64,000 nt of DNA from Niveispirillum cyanobacteriorum (GCF_002868735.1 NZ_CP025611.1:738501-802500), one strand, 5' to 3'. Positions 54,410-64,000 are shown, counted from the first letter of the stretch. Notes: generated from the letters alone by a model not told the origin. Numbers and translations are program-made.

Positions 54410-55762
54410 TCATGTCTGCCGCTGCCGGCTGGCGGCACGGTCCAAGAACAGGCACAGCGCCACCACGGGAATACCGATGGCGGCGGTACCGGCAAAGAAC
54501 AGGGCGTAGGCCCCCATCTGTCCGGCAATCGGCTCCAGCCCCAGCACCATCTGTCCGGAGAAGCCCTTCAGCACCTTGCCCAGCACCGTATAGAGTGAGG
54601 ACAGCAGCGCATATTGAGTGGCGGTGTAGCCCAGGCTTGTCAGGCTCGACATATAGGCGGTCAGGGCCACGCCCGCGAAGCCGGTCGCGACATTGTCAAC
54701 GATGATAGCCGCCGTAAACACGCCGATATCCGGCCCGCTGAGCGCCATGACGGAGAAGGCAAGGTTGGAAAAGGGGCCGAGGACCGCGCCAAAGATCAAG
54801 GTTCGCCGGAAGCCCAGCCTCACGGACGCAAGGCCGCCCAATGCAATGCCCGCGATGGAGGCCCAAAGCCCGACAGAGGCGCGAACGGTGCCCACCACTT
54901 CCTTGGTCAGGCCCAGATCGACATAGAACGGGTTGATCATCGGCCCGATCATGAAATCGCCCAGCCGGAAGGTCATCACCACCAGCAGCATCAGCACCGA
55001 CAAGGCACCATAGGTGCGCAAAAAGCTGAGCAGCGGCCCGACAATCGCATCAAACAGGCCCACCGGCGTCCAGAGCGGGGCCGACGCCATGCCGCCCGTC
55101 GGGGCGTGACGCATCGGCTCCGTCGCCATCAGGGTGGCGACAACGCCAACCGCCATCACGGCACCCGCAACGCCATAAGATGCCTGCCAGCCGATCCCGG
55201 CGGCCAGCAGCAGGATCAGGCTGTCGGTGGCCAGCATGGCGGCCCGATACCCGGTCTGATAGGCAGCGGACAGCAGGCCCTGTTCGGCCCCGTCTTCGGC
55301 ACTTTCAATGCGCCAGGCATCGACCACGATATCCTGCGTGGCCGAAGCAAAGGCTGCCAGCAGGGCAAAGGCACCCAGCTTCCAAAGGTTTGCCCCGTCC
55401 GGCCCCACGGCAGCCATGCCGAACAGCCCGGCCCCGATCAGCAATTGCGACAGCACTATCCAGCCGCGCCGCCGGCCCAGCCGCCCCAGGATTGGCGCAT
55501 CCAGCCGGTCTACCAGGGGCGCCCACAGCATCTTCAATGAATAGGCCAGCCCGATCCAGGACAGAAAGCCGATGGTGGCCAGATCGGCCCCGCCTTCGCG
55601 CAGCCAGAATCCCAATGTATTGCCTGTCAGCAGGAAGGGCAGGCCCGAGGAAAAGCCCAGCAGCAGCATGACCAGCACCTTGCGCTGGCCCAGCGATCGC
55701 AGCACCTGTCGCCAGCCGATGGGGGCCTTCTTCTGCTCCGGGCTTGCTGCATCGGCCGTCAT
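54410..55762 (-). CDS. ampG: AmpG-like muropeptide MFS permease
   Basis: 450 residues, about 12 membrane spans. It starts with a short cytoplasmic segment and VLRSLGQRKVLVMLLLGFSSGLPFLLTGNTLGFWLREGG, the AmpG signature. LSWIGLAYSLKMLWAPLVDR and TQDIVVDAWRIES follow; both are strongly conserved in AmpG. It would import anhydromuropeptides for cell-wall recycling. The frame is open upstream to 56071 but the ATG at 55762 is the family start. It is convergent with the repeat protein gene. Confidence 0.92.
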   Translation of the reverse strand: MTADAASPEQKKAPIGWRQVLRSLGQRKVLVMLLLGFSSGLPFLLTGNTLGFWLREGGADLATIGFLSWIGLAYSLKMLWAPLVDRLDAPILGRLGRRRGWIVLSQLLIGAGLFGMAAVGPDGANLWKLGAFALLAAFASATQDIVVDAWRIESAEDGAEQGLLSAAYQTGYRAAMLATDSLILLLAAGIGWQASYGVAGAVMAVGVVATLMATEPMRHAPTGGMASAPLWTPVGLFDAIVGPLLSFLRTYGALSVLMLLVVMTFRLGDFMIGPMINPFYVDLGLTKEVVGTVRASVGLWASIAGIALGGLASVRLGFRRTLIFGAVLGPFSNLAFSVMALSGPDIGVFTAAIIVDNVATGFAGVALTAYMSSLTSLGYTATQYALLSSLYTVLGKVLKGFSGQMVLGLEPIAGQMGAYALFFAGTAAIGIPVVALCLFLDRAASRQRQT

Positions 55763-56006
55763 GGGCGGGTCCTGTCCTGTCTGCGGGTAATCTGTTTGTG
55801 AGTATAGGCAAGGGCTTGCCGGCCTGCGCGGCCTATTTGCGCACGAACATTGCGCAGAATGCAGGTCGTTTGGACTGGAAAATACCAACGCGAGTCGCTT
55901 ACAAAGTTCGACCCACCGGTGAAATCCGATGCTGGGTAACCCATATGCACATCCCGCCGCCGGGAAGAGGCCGGTGCGGCGATGGCTGTAGAAGGAAGAG
56001 CAGGAC

Positions 56007-57416
56007 ATGTCGACGGATACGCAGAAGGTGGGGACCGCTGGGCGCTGGACGCCTGACAGCTGGCGCGCCAAGCCGATCCGGCAGGTCCCGTCTTATCCCG
56101 ACGAAACCAGGTTGAAGGCCGTCGAAGCCAAGCTGGCGGCCTATCCGCCGCTGGTTTTTGCGGGCGAGGCGCGGCGGCTGAAGGATCATCTGGGCAAGGT
56201 GGCGCGCGGGGAGGCATTCCTGCTGCAGGGTGGCGATTGCGCCGAAAGCTTTGCCGAGTTCCATCCCAACAATATCCGCGACACGTTCCGCGTGCTGTTG
56301 CAGATGGCGGTCGTGCTGACCTTCGGTGCCGCGACGCCTGTCGTGAAGGTGGGGCGATTGGCCGGGCAGTTCGCCAAGCCGCGTTCCGCCGATACAGAGG
56401 TGATCGATGGCGTTGAGCTGCCCAGCTATCGCGGCGACATCATCAACGGCTTCGACTTCACGCCCGATGCCCGCATCCCCGATCCCGAGCGGATGGTCCA
56501 GGCTTACAATCAGTCTGCCAGCACCCTGAACCTGCTGCGTGCCTTCGCCCAGGGTGGCTATGCCGATCTGCACAAGGTGCATCAGTGGAACTTGGGCTTT
56601 GTGGAGAAAAGTCCGCAGGGCGAGCGTTATCAGGACTTGGCCAACCGTCTGGACGAGACGCTGTCCTTCATGGCTGCCTGCGGCATCACAGGTGAAACCA
56701 CGCCGCAGATCCGTGAGACGGAACTGTTTACCAGCCATGAGGCGTTGCTGCTGCCTTATGAGCAGGCGCTGACCCGCATCGACAGCACGACCGGCGATTG
56801 GTACGACGTGTCGGCCCATATGCTGTGGATCGGCGACCGCACGCGCCAGCATGATGGCGCACATGTGGAGTTCCTGCGGGGGGTGAAGAACCCGGTCGGC
56901 CTGAAATGCGGCCCGACCATGGACCCGGATGACCTGATCCGCCTGATCGACATCCTGAACCCGGCGGATGAGGCGGGGCGCCTGACCCTGATCGTGCGCA
57001 TGGGCTCCGATAAGGTGGCGGACAAGCTGGCGCCGCTGGTCCGCAAGGTGCAGCGGGAGGGTCGGACCGTCGTCTGGTCTTGCGACCCGATGCATGGCAA
57101 CACCGTCAAGTCCTCCACCGGCTTCAAAACCCGTCCGTTCGACCGGGTCCTGGGCGAGGTGCGGGGCTTCATGGAGGTCATCCGGTCCGAAGGTGCGCAT
57201 CCCGGCGGTGTGCATTTCGAAATGACCGGTCAGGACGTGACGGAATGCACGGGCGGCGCCCAGGCCATTACCGACCATGCCTTGGCACTGCGTTACCACA
57301 CCGCCTGCGATCCGCGCCTGAATGCCAGTCAGTCGCTGGAACTGGCCTTCCTGATCGCGGAAACGCTGAAGGCTGTGCGTGACGGTCAGCCGCGTACCCG
57401 TGTGGCGGCCGAATAA
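56007..57416 (+). CDS. Class II 3-deoxy-7-phosphoheptulonate synthase (DAHP synthase)
   Basis: 469 residues of the plant/Mycobacterium-type enzyme that joins phosphoenolpyruvate and erythrose-4-phosphate, the first step of the shikimate pathway. Conserved motifs are [25 protein letters not shown] with a metal-binding Cys, the substrate-site motif [34 protein letters not shown] and [25 protein letters not shown] precedes the ATG. A strong terminator follows. Confidence 0.95.
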   Translation: MSTDTQKVGTAGRWTPDSWRAKPIRQVPSYPDETRLKAVEAKLAAYPPLVFAGEARRLKDHLGKVARGEAFLLQGGDCAESFAEFHPNNIRDTFRVLLQMAVVLTFGAATPVVKVGRLAGQFAKPRSADTEVIDGVELPSYRGDIINGFDFTPDARIPDPERMVQAYNQSASTLNLLRAFAQGGYADLHKVHQWNLGFVEKSPQGERYQDLANRLDETLSFMAACGITGETTPQIRETELFTSHEALLLPYEQALTRIDSTTGDWYDVSAHMLWIGDRTRQHDGAHVEFLRGVKNPVGLKCGPTMDPDDLIRLIDILNPADEAGRLTLIVRMGSDKVADKLAPLVRKVQREGRTVVWSCDPMHGNTVKSSTGFKTRPFDRVLGEVRGFMEVIRSEGAHPGGVHFEMTGQDVTECTGGAQAITDHALALRYHTACDPRLNASQSLELAFLIAETLKAVRDGQPRTRVAAE

Positions 57417-57478
57417 AAACTATCCCTGCGGTTGTGGCATGCGCTGCAATCATAGGTCTGCTTTGTGTCAGGAGTCTG

Positions 57479-57520
57479 AGGCCCCAAAACGCCAGTTTCG
57501 GATGTTTTGGGGCCTTATCT
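57479..57520 (+). terminator. Terminator after the DAHP synthase gene
   Basis: AGGCCCCAAAAC (57479-57490) pairs with GTTTTGGGGCCT (57504-57515), a perfect 12-bp stem with a 13-nt loop, followed by TATCTTGTT. The paired sequence is long and clearly deliberate; the T run is moderate. Confidence 0.8.
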
Positions 57521-57642
57521 TGTTGTAATTTAACGATTTTTTTAAATTATGTGTGGTTGTAACAGTTGGTAGCCGCATTGCGCTGCTTATTCTATATCCA
57601 TGAACGGTAAGCCGCCTTGGTAGAGTTGTCCTGTTGGAAATT

Positions 57643-57674
57643 GGCGGAAATCCGCCATTGCTATCGATAGCAAT
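57643..57674. promoter_or_regulatory. Adjacent palindromes upstream of the chemoreceptor gene
   Basis: GGCGGA-AA-TCCGCC (57643-57656) is immediately followed by the perfect 18-bp palindrome ATTGCTATC-GATAGCAAT (57657-57674). Both lie in the 365-bp, AT-rich gap before the chemoreceptor (start 57782). They are probably regulator sites; the rest of the gap holds the terminator above and no supported gene. Confidence 0.5.
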
Positions 57675-57781
57675 CATGGTGTTTCGTCGTTAATCCATAC
57701 AGTGGCAACCGGTCGAAACATTTAAAGAAAATTTTAATTATCGGAGCAGTTAATGCCCCCATCGAATGACAGGGGGGCGTT

Positions 57782-59860
57782 ATGTTCAAGAAACTTCCGT
57801 TGGTAACGAAGTTGATCCTGGCGATCATCCTCGTCCTTGTTGCCGGCCTTGGCGTGGGCATTGTTGCCATTACGGAAAGCAGCGGGGAGAGCACCGACAC
57901 CCTGTCATTGGAGGTTGGGCAGCGGCTGGGCCAATATCATGGTGCCCTGGTTGAACGTCGCCTGAACGATGCCATGGATGTCAGCCGTTTTGTGGCGACC
58001 TCCATGCTCAGCATGAAGCAGGCCGGGATTGTTAACCGGGCCCAGTTGAACACCTGGCTGAAGGCGCAGTTGGAAGCCAATCCAGGTGTGCTGGCTGTCT
58101 GGGTTGGCATGGAGCCCAACGCCCTGGATGGCAAGGATGCCGCTGCTGCGAACACGCCGGGCAGCGATGCCGCCGGCCGCTTTGTCCCCTATTGGAACCG
58201 TGGTTCCGGGAAGGTGGACCTGGAACCACTGGTCGATTTTGATACCGACGGGGCCGGCGATTACTATCAGCTGCCCAAGCGTCTGATGCGCGAGGTGGCG
58301 ATTGAGCCCTACACCTATACGGTCGCTGGGAAGTCCACCTTGATCATGTCACTGGCTGTGCCGATCATTGAGAACGGCACGTTCATAGGCGTGGCGGGTG
58401 TCGATATCGCGACCGATGGTATCGGTGATGAACTGAAATCAGTGAAACCGTTTGATACGGGCAGCGTCTCTCTGATTTCAAACGGGGGGCTGTGGGTTGG
58501 CTATGCCAACCGCGATCATCTGGGCAAGCCCATCGGGCAGACTAACGAGAAGCTGAAGGAAGCGCTGCCTGCTATCAAGGAAGGCCGGGCCCATTCGCAC
58601 CTTTCTTTCTCGAAAAGCCTGAATACCGAGGTGACGCAGCTGTTCGTGCCGATCCAGATCGGCACCACCCGTACGCCGTGGTCCATCATGGTCAATCTGC
58701 CCATGGACAAGATTGAGGCACCGAAGGTTCAGCTGCGCAACGCCATCCTGATCGGTGCCCTGGTCCTGACGGCGATTCTGGTCCTGGCGCTGTGGTATTC
58801 CACCCGCCAAATCGTCGGCACGCCGCTGCGCCGGATCATAAATACCGTGCAGGCGCTGACCAGTGGCAACCATGCGGTGGAGGTGACTGACCGTGACCGT
58901 GGGGATGAGATTGGCGCCATCAACACGGCCCTGCAGCTGTTCAAGGAAAATGCCGGCCGCGTGGCGGAGATGGAGGAACAGCGGCGTCAGGACGAACAGG
59001 CCGCCGCTGAAAGCCGCCGTCAGGAATTGAACCGTCTGGCCGATGAATTTGAAAGCTCCGTCGGGCATGTCGTATCGGCCGTGGCCGAACAGTCCGACAG
59101 CATCCGCAGTGATGCCGAGGCCCTGTCCGCCATCGCCACCCAGACCAATTCCCAGGCGACCGTCGTGTCAAACTCCGCCGATATCGCCAATGCCAATGTG
59201 CAGACGGTGGCGGCAGCGGCAGAGGAACTGGCCTATTCGATCGAAGAGATCAACCAACGCATCGCTGATAGCTCCCGTCGCGCGACAGAGGCTGTGGGCG
59301 AGGTCGAGCGGACCAACGGCACCGTTGCCGGTCTGGCCGAGGCAGCCCAGAAAATCGGCGATGTCGTTAACCTGATTCAGTCCATTGCGGCCCAGACCAA
59401 CCTGCTGGCCCTGAATGCCACGATCGAGGCGGCCCGCGCCGGGGAGGCCGGCAAAGGCTTCGCTGTCGTTGCCTCGGAGGTGAAAAGCCTGGCCAACCAG
59501 ACAGCCAAGGCGACGGAGGAAATCGCGGGGCAGGTTGCCGCCATCCAGTCTGTCAGCGGCACCGCCGTCAGCGCCATCCAGTCCATTGGCCGCACCATCG
59601 TCAGCATCAGCGAGACGGTGACCACCATCGCTGCGGCTGCCGAAGAACAGGGTGCCGCCACCCGTGAAATCAGCCGGAATGTGCAGGAAGCGGCCACCGG
59701 TACGCGGGAGGTGACATCCAATATCGAGGGCGTGACCCAGGCCGCCGCCGAAACCGGGCGGATGGCAGCCCAGGCGCGCAACGCGTCGGACAGCTTGTCT
59801 CAGGAAGCCACGCTGCTGCGTCAGGAGGTTCAGCGTTTCGTCAGTGGTATTCGCGCCTGA
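57782..59860 (+). CDS. Methyl-accepting chemotaxis protein with dCache-type sensor
   Basis: 692 residues. TM1 is at about 8-29 ([24 protein letters not shown]). The periplasmic part up to about 315 has the layout of a double-Cache sensor, with [40 protein letters not shown] and [23 protein letters not shown]2 ([17 protein letters not shown]) and a HAMP domain follow, then the signalling hairpin around [39 protein letters not shown]. Ligand is not predictable, though dCache receptors often bind amino acids. It has no C-terminal pentapeptide. Spaced from the AGGGGGG ribosome site normally. Confidence 0.95.
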   Translation: MFKKLPLVTKLILAIILVLVAGLGVGIVAITESSGESTDTLSLEVGQRLGQYHGALVERRLNDAMDVSRFVATSMLSMKQAGIVNRAQLNTWLKAQLEANPGVLAVWVGMEPNALDGKDAAAANTPGSDAAGRFVPYWNRGSGKVDLEPLVDFDTDGAGDYYQLPKRLMREVAIEPYTYTVAGKSTLIMSLAVPIIENGTFIGVAGVDIATDGIGDELKSVKPFDTGSVSLISNGGLWVGYANRDHLGKPIGQTNEKLKEALPAIKEGRAHSHLSFSKSLNTEVTQLFVPIQIGTTRTPWSIMVNLPMDKIEAPKVQLRNAILIGALVLTAILVLALWYSTRQIVGTPLRRIINTVQALTSGNHAVEVTDRDRGDEIGAINTALQLFKENAGRVAEMEEQRRQDEQAAAESRRQELNRLADEFESSVGHVVSAVAEQSDSIRSDAEALSAIATQTNSQATVVSNSADIANANVQTVAAAAEELAYSIEEINQRIADSSRRATEAVGEVERTNGTVAGLAEAAQKIGDVVNLIQSIAAQTNLLALNATIEAARAGEAGKGFAVVASEVKSLANQTAKATEEIAGQVAAIQSVSGTAVSAIQSIGRTIVSISETVTTIAAAAEEQGAATREISRNVQEAATGTREVTSNIEGVTQAAAETGRMAAQARNASDSLSQEATLLRQEVQRFVSGIRA

Positions 59861-59880
59861 TACAGGCTGGCTTAATTTAT

Positions 59881-59926
59881 GCGGCCCCTTGTGTTACGCC
59901 TTTGGCAACTGACAATAAGGGGCCGC
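59881..59926 (+). promoter_or_regulatory. 10-bp inverted repeat covering a ribosome binding site
   Basis: GCGGCCCCTT (59881-59890) is complementary to AAGGGGCCGC (59917-59926), with a 26-nt loop. The right arm contains AAGGGG, the likely Shine-Dalgarno of the amidohydrolase gene starting at 59933. Folding would hide the site. The same hairpin could also weakly terminate the chemoreceptor transcript, but no T run follows. Confidence 0.55.
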
Positions 59927-59932
59927 GATCCC

Positions 59933-61228
59933 ATGGCAATCTCTCTCTCCCGTTCGCTTTCCGCTCTGCTTCTGGCCGCCACCGCATTGGGCGGGGTGTT
60001 GTCCGCGCAGGCTGCCACCACCTATATCCAGGCTGACCGAATGGTCGATGTCGTGTCCGGAAAGCTGGTGGAGAAACCGGCCCTGGTTATCACCGATGGC
60101 CGTATCACGAGCGTGGGGACGCAAGGGTCGGTGGCGGTGCCGGATGGGGCGGCACGTCTGGACCTGACGGGCATGACCATTCTGCCCGGCCTGATCGACA
60201 TGCATGTGCATCTGACGGGCCGGCATGACATGCACGGCTATGAGGGGCTGGCGGAATCGACGGGGGATGAAACGATCAATGGCGTCATCCACGCGGAAAA
60301 GACCCTGATGGCCGGCTTCACGGCGGCGCGTAACCTCGGTGCCGCCGGTTATTCCGACGTCGCCCTGCGCCGGGCCCTGGCGGCCAACCGTCTGAACGGC
60401 CCCCGTCTCTACGTCTCCGGTCCCTCCATCGGGGCCACGGGCGGCCATTGCGACAACAACCTGCTGCCGCCCGAATATGACGCGCACAGCCAGGGTGCCG
60501 CCGACGGCCCCTGGGGCGTGGTCAAGAAGGTGCGCGAGGTGAAGAAATACGGCGCCGACCTGATCAAGATCTGCGCCACCGGTGGTGTCCTGTCCAAGGG
60601 TACGCAGGTCGGCGCCCAGCAACTGGCGCAGGAAGAAATGGACGCCATCGTGGCGGAGGCTAAGCGCCTGGGACTGAAAGTCGCCGCCCATGCCCATGGC
60701 ACAGCCGGCATCAAGGCCGCCATCCGCGCCGGTGTGGACACGGTCGAACATGCCAGCTTCATTGATGATGAAGGCATCAAGCTGGCGAAGGAGCGCGGCA
60801 CCTACCTGTCCATGGATATCTACAACACCGAATATATCCTGTCGGCGGGGGAGGCGGCGGGCTTCCTGCCGGAAAGCCTGGCCAAGGAACGGGTGGTCGG
60901 CAAGACCCAGCGTGAAAGCTTCAGCCGCGCCGTGAAGGCCGGGGTAAAGATGGTTTTCGGCTCCGACGCCGGCGTCTATCCCCATGGCGACAATGGCAAG
61001 CAGTTCAGCCGCATGGTGCAGTTCGGGATGACGCCGCTGCAGGCCATTCAGGCCGCCACGGTCAATGCCGCCGATGCGCTGGGTGCGTCCGCCGATGTCG
61101 GCACCCTGGCCGTTGGCCGCTATGGCGACCTGATCGCGGTCAAGGGCGATCCGCTGGCCGATATCTCGATCCTGGAAAAGGTCGATGTGGTGGTGAAGGG
61201 CGGGGATGTGGTGAAGGGTAAGCCCTGA
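59933..61228 (+). CDS. Secreted amidohydrolase (Xaa-Pro dipeptidase-like)
   Basis: 431 residues of the metal-dependent amidohydrolase superfamily. A signal peptide (LSRSLSALLLAATALGGVLSAQA) indicates periplasmic location. Metal-site motifs are LPGLIDMHVHLTGRHD, the lysine region KYGADLIKICATGG, KVAAHAHGTAGIKAAIRAGVDTVEHASF and MVFGSDAGVYPHG. This subgroup includes prolidase-like and imidazolonepropionase-like enzymes that cleave peptide-like substrates. The frame is open from 59879, but the ATG at 59933 begins the signal peptide. Confidence 0.9.
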   Translation: MAISLSRSLSALLLAATALGGVLSAQAATTYIQADRMVDVVSGKLVEKPALVITDGRITSVGTQGSVAVPDGAARLDLTGMTILPGLIDMHVHLTGRHDMHGYEGLAESTGDETINGVIHAEKTLMAGFTAARNLGAAGYSDVALRRALAANRLNGPRLYVSGPSIGATGGHCDNNLLPPEYDAHSQGAADGPWGVVKKVREVKKYGADLIKICATGGVLSKGTQVGAQQLAQEEMDAIVAEAKRLGLKVAAHAHGTAGIKAAIRAGVDTVEHASFIDDEGIKLAKERGTYLSMDIYNTEYILSAGEAAGFLPESLAKERVVGKTQRESFSRAVKAGVKMVFGSDAGVYPHGDNGKQFSRMVQFGMTPLQAIQAATVNAADALGASADVGTLAVGRYGDLIAVKGDPLADISILEKVDVVVKGGDVVKGKP

Positions 61229-61232
61229 ACCA

Positions 61233-62489
61233 TTATTGCGCCGCCATCGCTGCGGCCCGGTGTCCCGACTGTACCGCCCCCTCGATGGTGGCGGGAAGAC
61301 CGGTATCGGTCCAGTCGCCGGCCAGCAGCAGATTGGCCGACAGTTGCGGCCCCGGACGGCGGCGCTGCTGATCCGGCGTGGCGGCAAACGTGGCGCGCTT
61401 TTCCTTGACGATCCGGCCCGATGCCGGGCGGTCGGGATCAAGCCCCGTCGCCGCCGCCACATCCCGCCAGATCAGGCGAAGCAGATCGTCAGCATCGCGG
61501 TCCATAAGGGCATCCGCCGCGCTGATGGTCACCGACAGCACGTCGCCGCGCAGGAACAGCCATTCCGCCACCCCGCCGACCAGACCGATCAGGGGCAGGC
61601 CACCGGGCAGCGTAACCGGGCTTTGCAGCCGGTAATGGGCATTCAGGATGGCGTGATACCGGTCAGGCACCGACAAATCGGGCAGAAGGCGTGCGGCGAC
61701 CTCCGGCGGTACGGCCAGGACCACCTTGTCATGGGCCGCCAGAACAATCCGTTCCGACCCGAAATCCAGGGCAGATACAAGGCCATCCGCTGTCCGCTCC
61801 AGTGCTTTCAGACGAGCCCCAAACCGTGCTGCCGCACCAGATCGGGCGAGATAGGCCAGCGCCGGATCGACCAGGGCGCCTGATAACCCGGCCGGCCCCG
61901 CGATCCAGGGGCGGCAGGCCTCTGCCCCGCGCAGCAGGGTGCGGCGGAACACGGACCAGAGCAGGCGGGCAGACCCTGTGTCGTACGGTGTGTTCAGAAT
62001 GCTGACGGCAAGCGGCTTCCACAGCCGCTCCGTCAACGGCGTCCCCGCTGGCAGTACATCCGCTACCGGCGCATCCGGGCTGACAAAGGCCAGTTTGAAC
62101 GCAGCCAGATAGTCCAGCAGCCTACTGTCAGGCACCCGCCGGGCAGGATTGGTAAGCCAAAGGGGAAGCGGGCCGTTGCCGGGGCGCAGGGTCCAGGACC
62201 GCCTATCCCGCAGGTCCAGAAAGGGCAGGGCGACCGGATCAACCGTAATCAAGCCCGCCCGCCCCCCAATCCGGTCCAGATAGGCGAAGCATTCGGGATT
62301 GGCGCCCAGGATCAGGTGATTGCCATTATCGATCACCCTATCCAGCAAACCGTCATGCCAGGACCGGCAGCGGCCACCGGCATGATCGGTTGCTTCGTAA
62401 AGGATGACGTCGCGACCAGAACCGGCCAGTGCCGTGGCACAGGCCAGCCCCGCCAGCCCGGCCCCGACCACATGGACCGTGCCGGTCAC
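61233..62489 (-). CDS. hpnE: Hydroxysqualene dehydroxylase
   Basis: 418 residues from a GTG that overlaps the stop of the preceding gene (GTGA). The FAD/NAD site TVHVVGAGLAGLACATALAGSGRDV and EATDHAGGRCRSW are at the N-terminus. DRVIDNGNHLILGANPEC and the C-terminal LLLAGDWTDTGLPATIEGAVQSGHRAA are characteristic of HpnE. The enzyme reduces hydroxysqualene to squalene, the last step of the HpnC-HpnD-HpnE route that feeds hopanoid synthesis. Direct overlap with hpnD supports one operon. Confidence 0.93.
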   Translation of the reverse strand: MTGTVHVVGAGLAGLACATALAGSGRDVILYEATDHAGGRCRSWHDGLLDRVIDNGNHLILGANPECFAYLDRIGGRAGLITVDPVALPFLDLRDRRSWTLRPGNGPLPLWLTNPARRVPDSRLLDYLAAFKLAFVSPDAPVADVLPAGTPLTERLWKPLAVSILNTPYDTGSARLLWSVFRRTLLRGAEACRPWIAGPAGLSGALVDPALAYLARSGAAARFGARLKALERTADGLVSALDFGSERIVLAAHDKVVLAVPPEVAARLLPDLSVPDRYHAILNAHYRLQSPVTLPGGLPLIGLVGGVAEWLFLRGDVLSVTISAADALMDRDADDLLRLIWRDVAAATGLDPDRPASGRIVKEKRATFAATPDQQRRRPGPQLSANLLLAGDWTDTGLPATIEGAVQSGHRAAAMAAQ

Positions 62490-64000
62490 AGGCGGGGGGC
62501 GCGGCCCAGGGCGCAGGACAGCGCCACGCTGATCTTTTCCCACTTGCCCAGGCGCGGGCGGCGGGACAGGGCGTCAGGTGACCAGCCCCGCTGACGCAGG
62601 CGCAACAGAATGCGGTGATACAGCACCATCATGGCGGCGGCCGGCCACAGCTTGCGATGCGGCTGCTTCAACAGGCCGTTGGCCTGATGGAAAGCGGCTT
62701 CCGCACGGGCGGCCAGCGCCTCGCAGACCTGCGGCAATGCCGGGTCAGTTAGCAGGGAGACGGGATCGGACTGCACGGCATAAATGTCGATGCCCGCATC
62801 CTCCAGCATCTCCTCCGGCAGGTAGCAGCGGCCATCGCGCGCATCCTCCTCCACATCCCGCAGGATGTTGGTGAGCTGCAACGCCTCGCCCAGCGCCAGA
62901 GCAAAGGCATCGGCGCTTGCATCGCCCTTGCCAAAGACGCGCACGGACAACAGGCCCACAGCCCCCGCCACGCGCCGGCAATATTGCGCCAGCATGCCAA
63001 GCGAGGGGGCGCGGATGGGCCCATCCACATCCATCATCATGCCGTCAATCACGGCCTGGAATTCGGCCTGGGGCAGGTTATAGCGCCGCACGGCAGAAGC
63101 CAGATCGCGCAGCCGGCCATGATGGCGGCCCGGGCTGGGCATGCCATACATGGCGTCGATGCGCCGCTGCCAGTCGGTCAGGGCGCCGCGCTTGACCTCG
63201 TTATTCTCCTTGCCGTCGGCAATGTCGTCCACGGCGCGGCAGAAGCCATAGATGGCGAACATCGCCCGGCGCTTGCGCTGCCCCAGCAGCCGCAGCGGCC
63301 AGTAGAAGGTGGAGGTGCCGCAACTGCCGGCCTTGGCCAGCCCGCTTTCGGGTGACAGGCGCGGCGGGCGGCGCGACATGCCGCGCAACACACCCAGCAG
63401 CACCGCGCCCAGCCGGCTGAACGCCGACAATTGCACCTTGCCGGCCAGCGGGTCACGCCGACGCAACTGCTTCGACAGGGCCACCGCCATCTCGATAATG
63501 ACCGCCGATTCCATGCGCAGGCCCGGATTGGCGATCAGGCGGGGCAGGGCACCGGCCCGGCGTAGCAGCGAATCGACATTGTCGAGCGTCCGGTCGATCA
63601 CGGCACGAACGGGGGGCGTCGCCTCCGTCTCGACCAGATGTTCGACCGATCCACCGGCCTCCTTGAACCAGGCGGTGGGCAGGTAGCAGCGGCCTAACTC
63701 CACCCAGTCATGCCGGCAATCCTGGATATGGTTCAGGATCTGCAGCGCGGTGCACAGTGCGTCCGAGGCGGGGGCGGCATTGATCCCCTCCCCATGCAGT
63801 TCCAGCAGGAAGCGGCCCACGGGGTTCGCGGAATAACGGCAGTAAAGGACAAGGTCCTGCCATGTCTTGCAATGGCTGCCCGTGGCATCACGGCGGAAGG
63901 CTTGCAACAACTGCCGGGCATGCAGGCCCGATACGCCAGTGGCCGTCTGCGTTGCCTTCAGCGTCAGGGCAGGGGCCAGCCACGGCTGGTTGCCGATGCC
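62486..64000 (-). CDS. hpnD: Fused HpnC-HpnD squalene/presqualene synthase (partial, runs off the window)
   Basis: One uninterrupted frame of at least 504 residues continues past position 64000. The first part is HpnC (hydroxysqualene synthase): LVLYCRYSANPVGRFLLELHGE, ALQILNHIQDCRHDWVELGR and CYLP. From about 63380 downward comes HpnD (presqualene diphosphate synthase): GTSTFYWPLRLL, MFAIYGFCRAVDDIADG with its DDxxD motif, and LTNILRDVEEDARDGRCYLP. These are normally two separate genes. The first Asp-rich motif of HpnC is beyond the window. The join at SRRPPRLSPESGLAKAG has no stop. Confidence 0.88.
   Translation of the reverse strand, partial: GIGNQPWLAPALTLKATQTATGVSGLHARQLLQAFRRDATGSHCKTWQDLVLYCRYSANPVGRFLLELHGEGINAAPASDALCTALQILNHIQDCRHDWVELGRCYLPTAWFKEAGGSVEHLVETEATPPVRAVIDRTLDNVDSLLRRAGALPRLIANPGLRMESAVIIEMAVALSKQLRRRDPLAGKVQLSAFSRLGAVLLGVLRGMSRRPPRLSPESGLAKAGSCGTSTFYWPLRLLGQRKRRAMFAIYGFCRAVDDIADGKENNEVKRGALTDWQRRIDAMYGMPSPGRHHGRLRDLASAVRRYNLPQAEFQAVIDGMMMDVDGPIRAPSLGMLAQYCRRVAGAVGLLSVRVFGKGDASADAFALALGEALQLTNILRDVEEDARDGRCYLPEEMLEDAGIDIYAVQSDPVSLLTDPALPQVCEALAARAEAAFHQANGLLKQPHRKLWPAAAMMVLYHRILLRLRQRGWSPDALSRRPRLGKWEKISVALSCALGRAPRL

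Overview
The window looks like a chromosomal segment of a GC-rich alphaproteobacterium, most likely Rhodospirillales and close to the Azospirillaceae (Azospirillum, Niveispirillum, Nitrospirillum). The basis is the gene set: a PAS_5 sensor, PhaR with a PhaE/PhaC-like pair, the EnvC-CtpA-divergent polysaccharide deacetylase cluster, an RcdA-like DUF1465 protein beside CheZ, a MucR-like N-terminus, and the squalene genes hpnC/D/E. This is inference from families; no database was searched. Most of the window is ordinary housekeeping and accessory chromosome. I saw no transposase, integrase, phage gene or CRISPR array.

Layout. 0-3.6 kb: tail of a solute-binding protein, a PAS_5 protein, a 32-aa membrane microprotein, a type-5 uracil-DNA glycosylase, then purE-purK. 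3.8-8.1 kb: an RND efflux adaptor and pump. 8.2-10.6 kb: phaR, divergent from a PhaE-like gene that overlaps a PhaC-like synthase/hydrolase out of phase by 245 nt. 10.7-15.1 kb: envC, ctpA, divergent polysaccharide deacetylase and a small hypothetical. 15.3-25.3 kb: prpE, hsp20 under a ROSE-type RNA thermometer, rcdA-like, cheZ, rlmJ, an EamA transporter, a lytic transglycosylase, a TPR-methyltransferase and a PhoD-like phosphatase. 25.5-32.5 kb: glgP, two tandem secreted TPR-TonB_C paralogues, and a DEAD-box helicase with a long leader and an RGG-like tail.

32.7-35.6 kb: an AT-richer three-gene cassette (epimerase, C-methyltransferase, glycosyltransferase) that looks horizontally acquired. 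35.7-41.8 kb: prfC, a 25-aa membrane peptide, a spore-coat-U-like secreted protein and, behind three copies of a 13-bp palindrome, a probable 3-keto-sugar operon (twin DUF1080 hydrolase, dehydrogenase subunit 3, GMC dehydrogenase). 41.9-50.6 kb: mscL, a PNPOx-like protein, a PuuB-like oxidase, a GT39/GT2 pair, an ECF sigma factor, a 68-aa MucR-like protein ending in an AT-hook, and an acyl-CoA dehydrogenase behind a LiuR-like palindrome. 50.8-57.4 kb: a signal-less transglycosylase, a small lipoprotein, tRNA-Met, an AsmA-like N-terminus fused to about 43 glycine-rich heptapeptides, an AmpG-like permease and a class II DAHP synthase. 57.8-64 kb: a chemoreceptor, a secreted amidohydrolase, hpnE, and a fused hpnC-hpnD reading frame that runs off the end.

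The most unusual items are the AsmA-like/glycine-repeat protein with its Cys-rich tail and 42-nt nested minisatellite, the MucR/AT-hook microprotein, the PHA dual-coding overlap, the HpnC-HpnD fusion, and the 3-keto-sugar operon with its triple operator.
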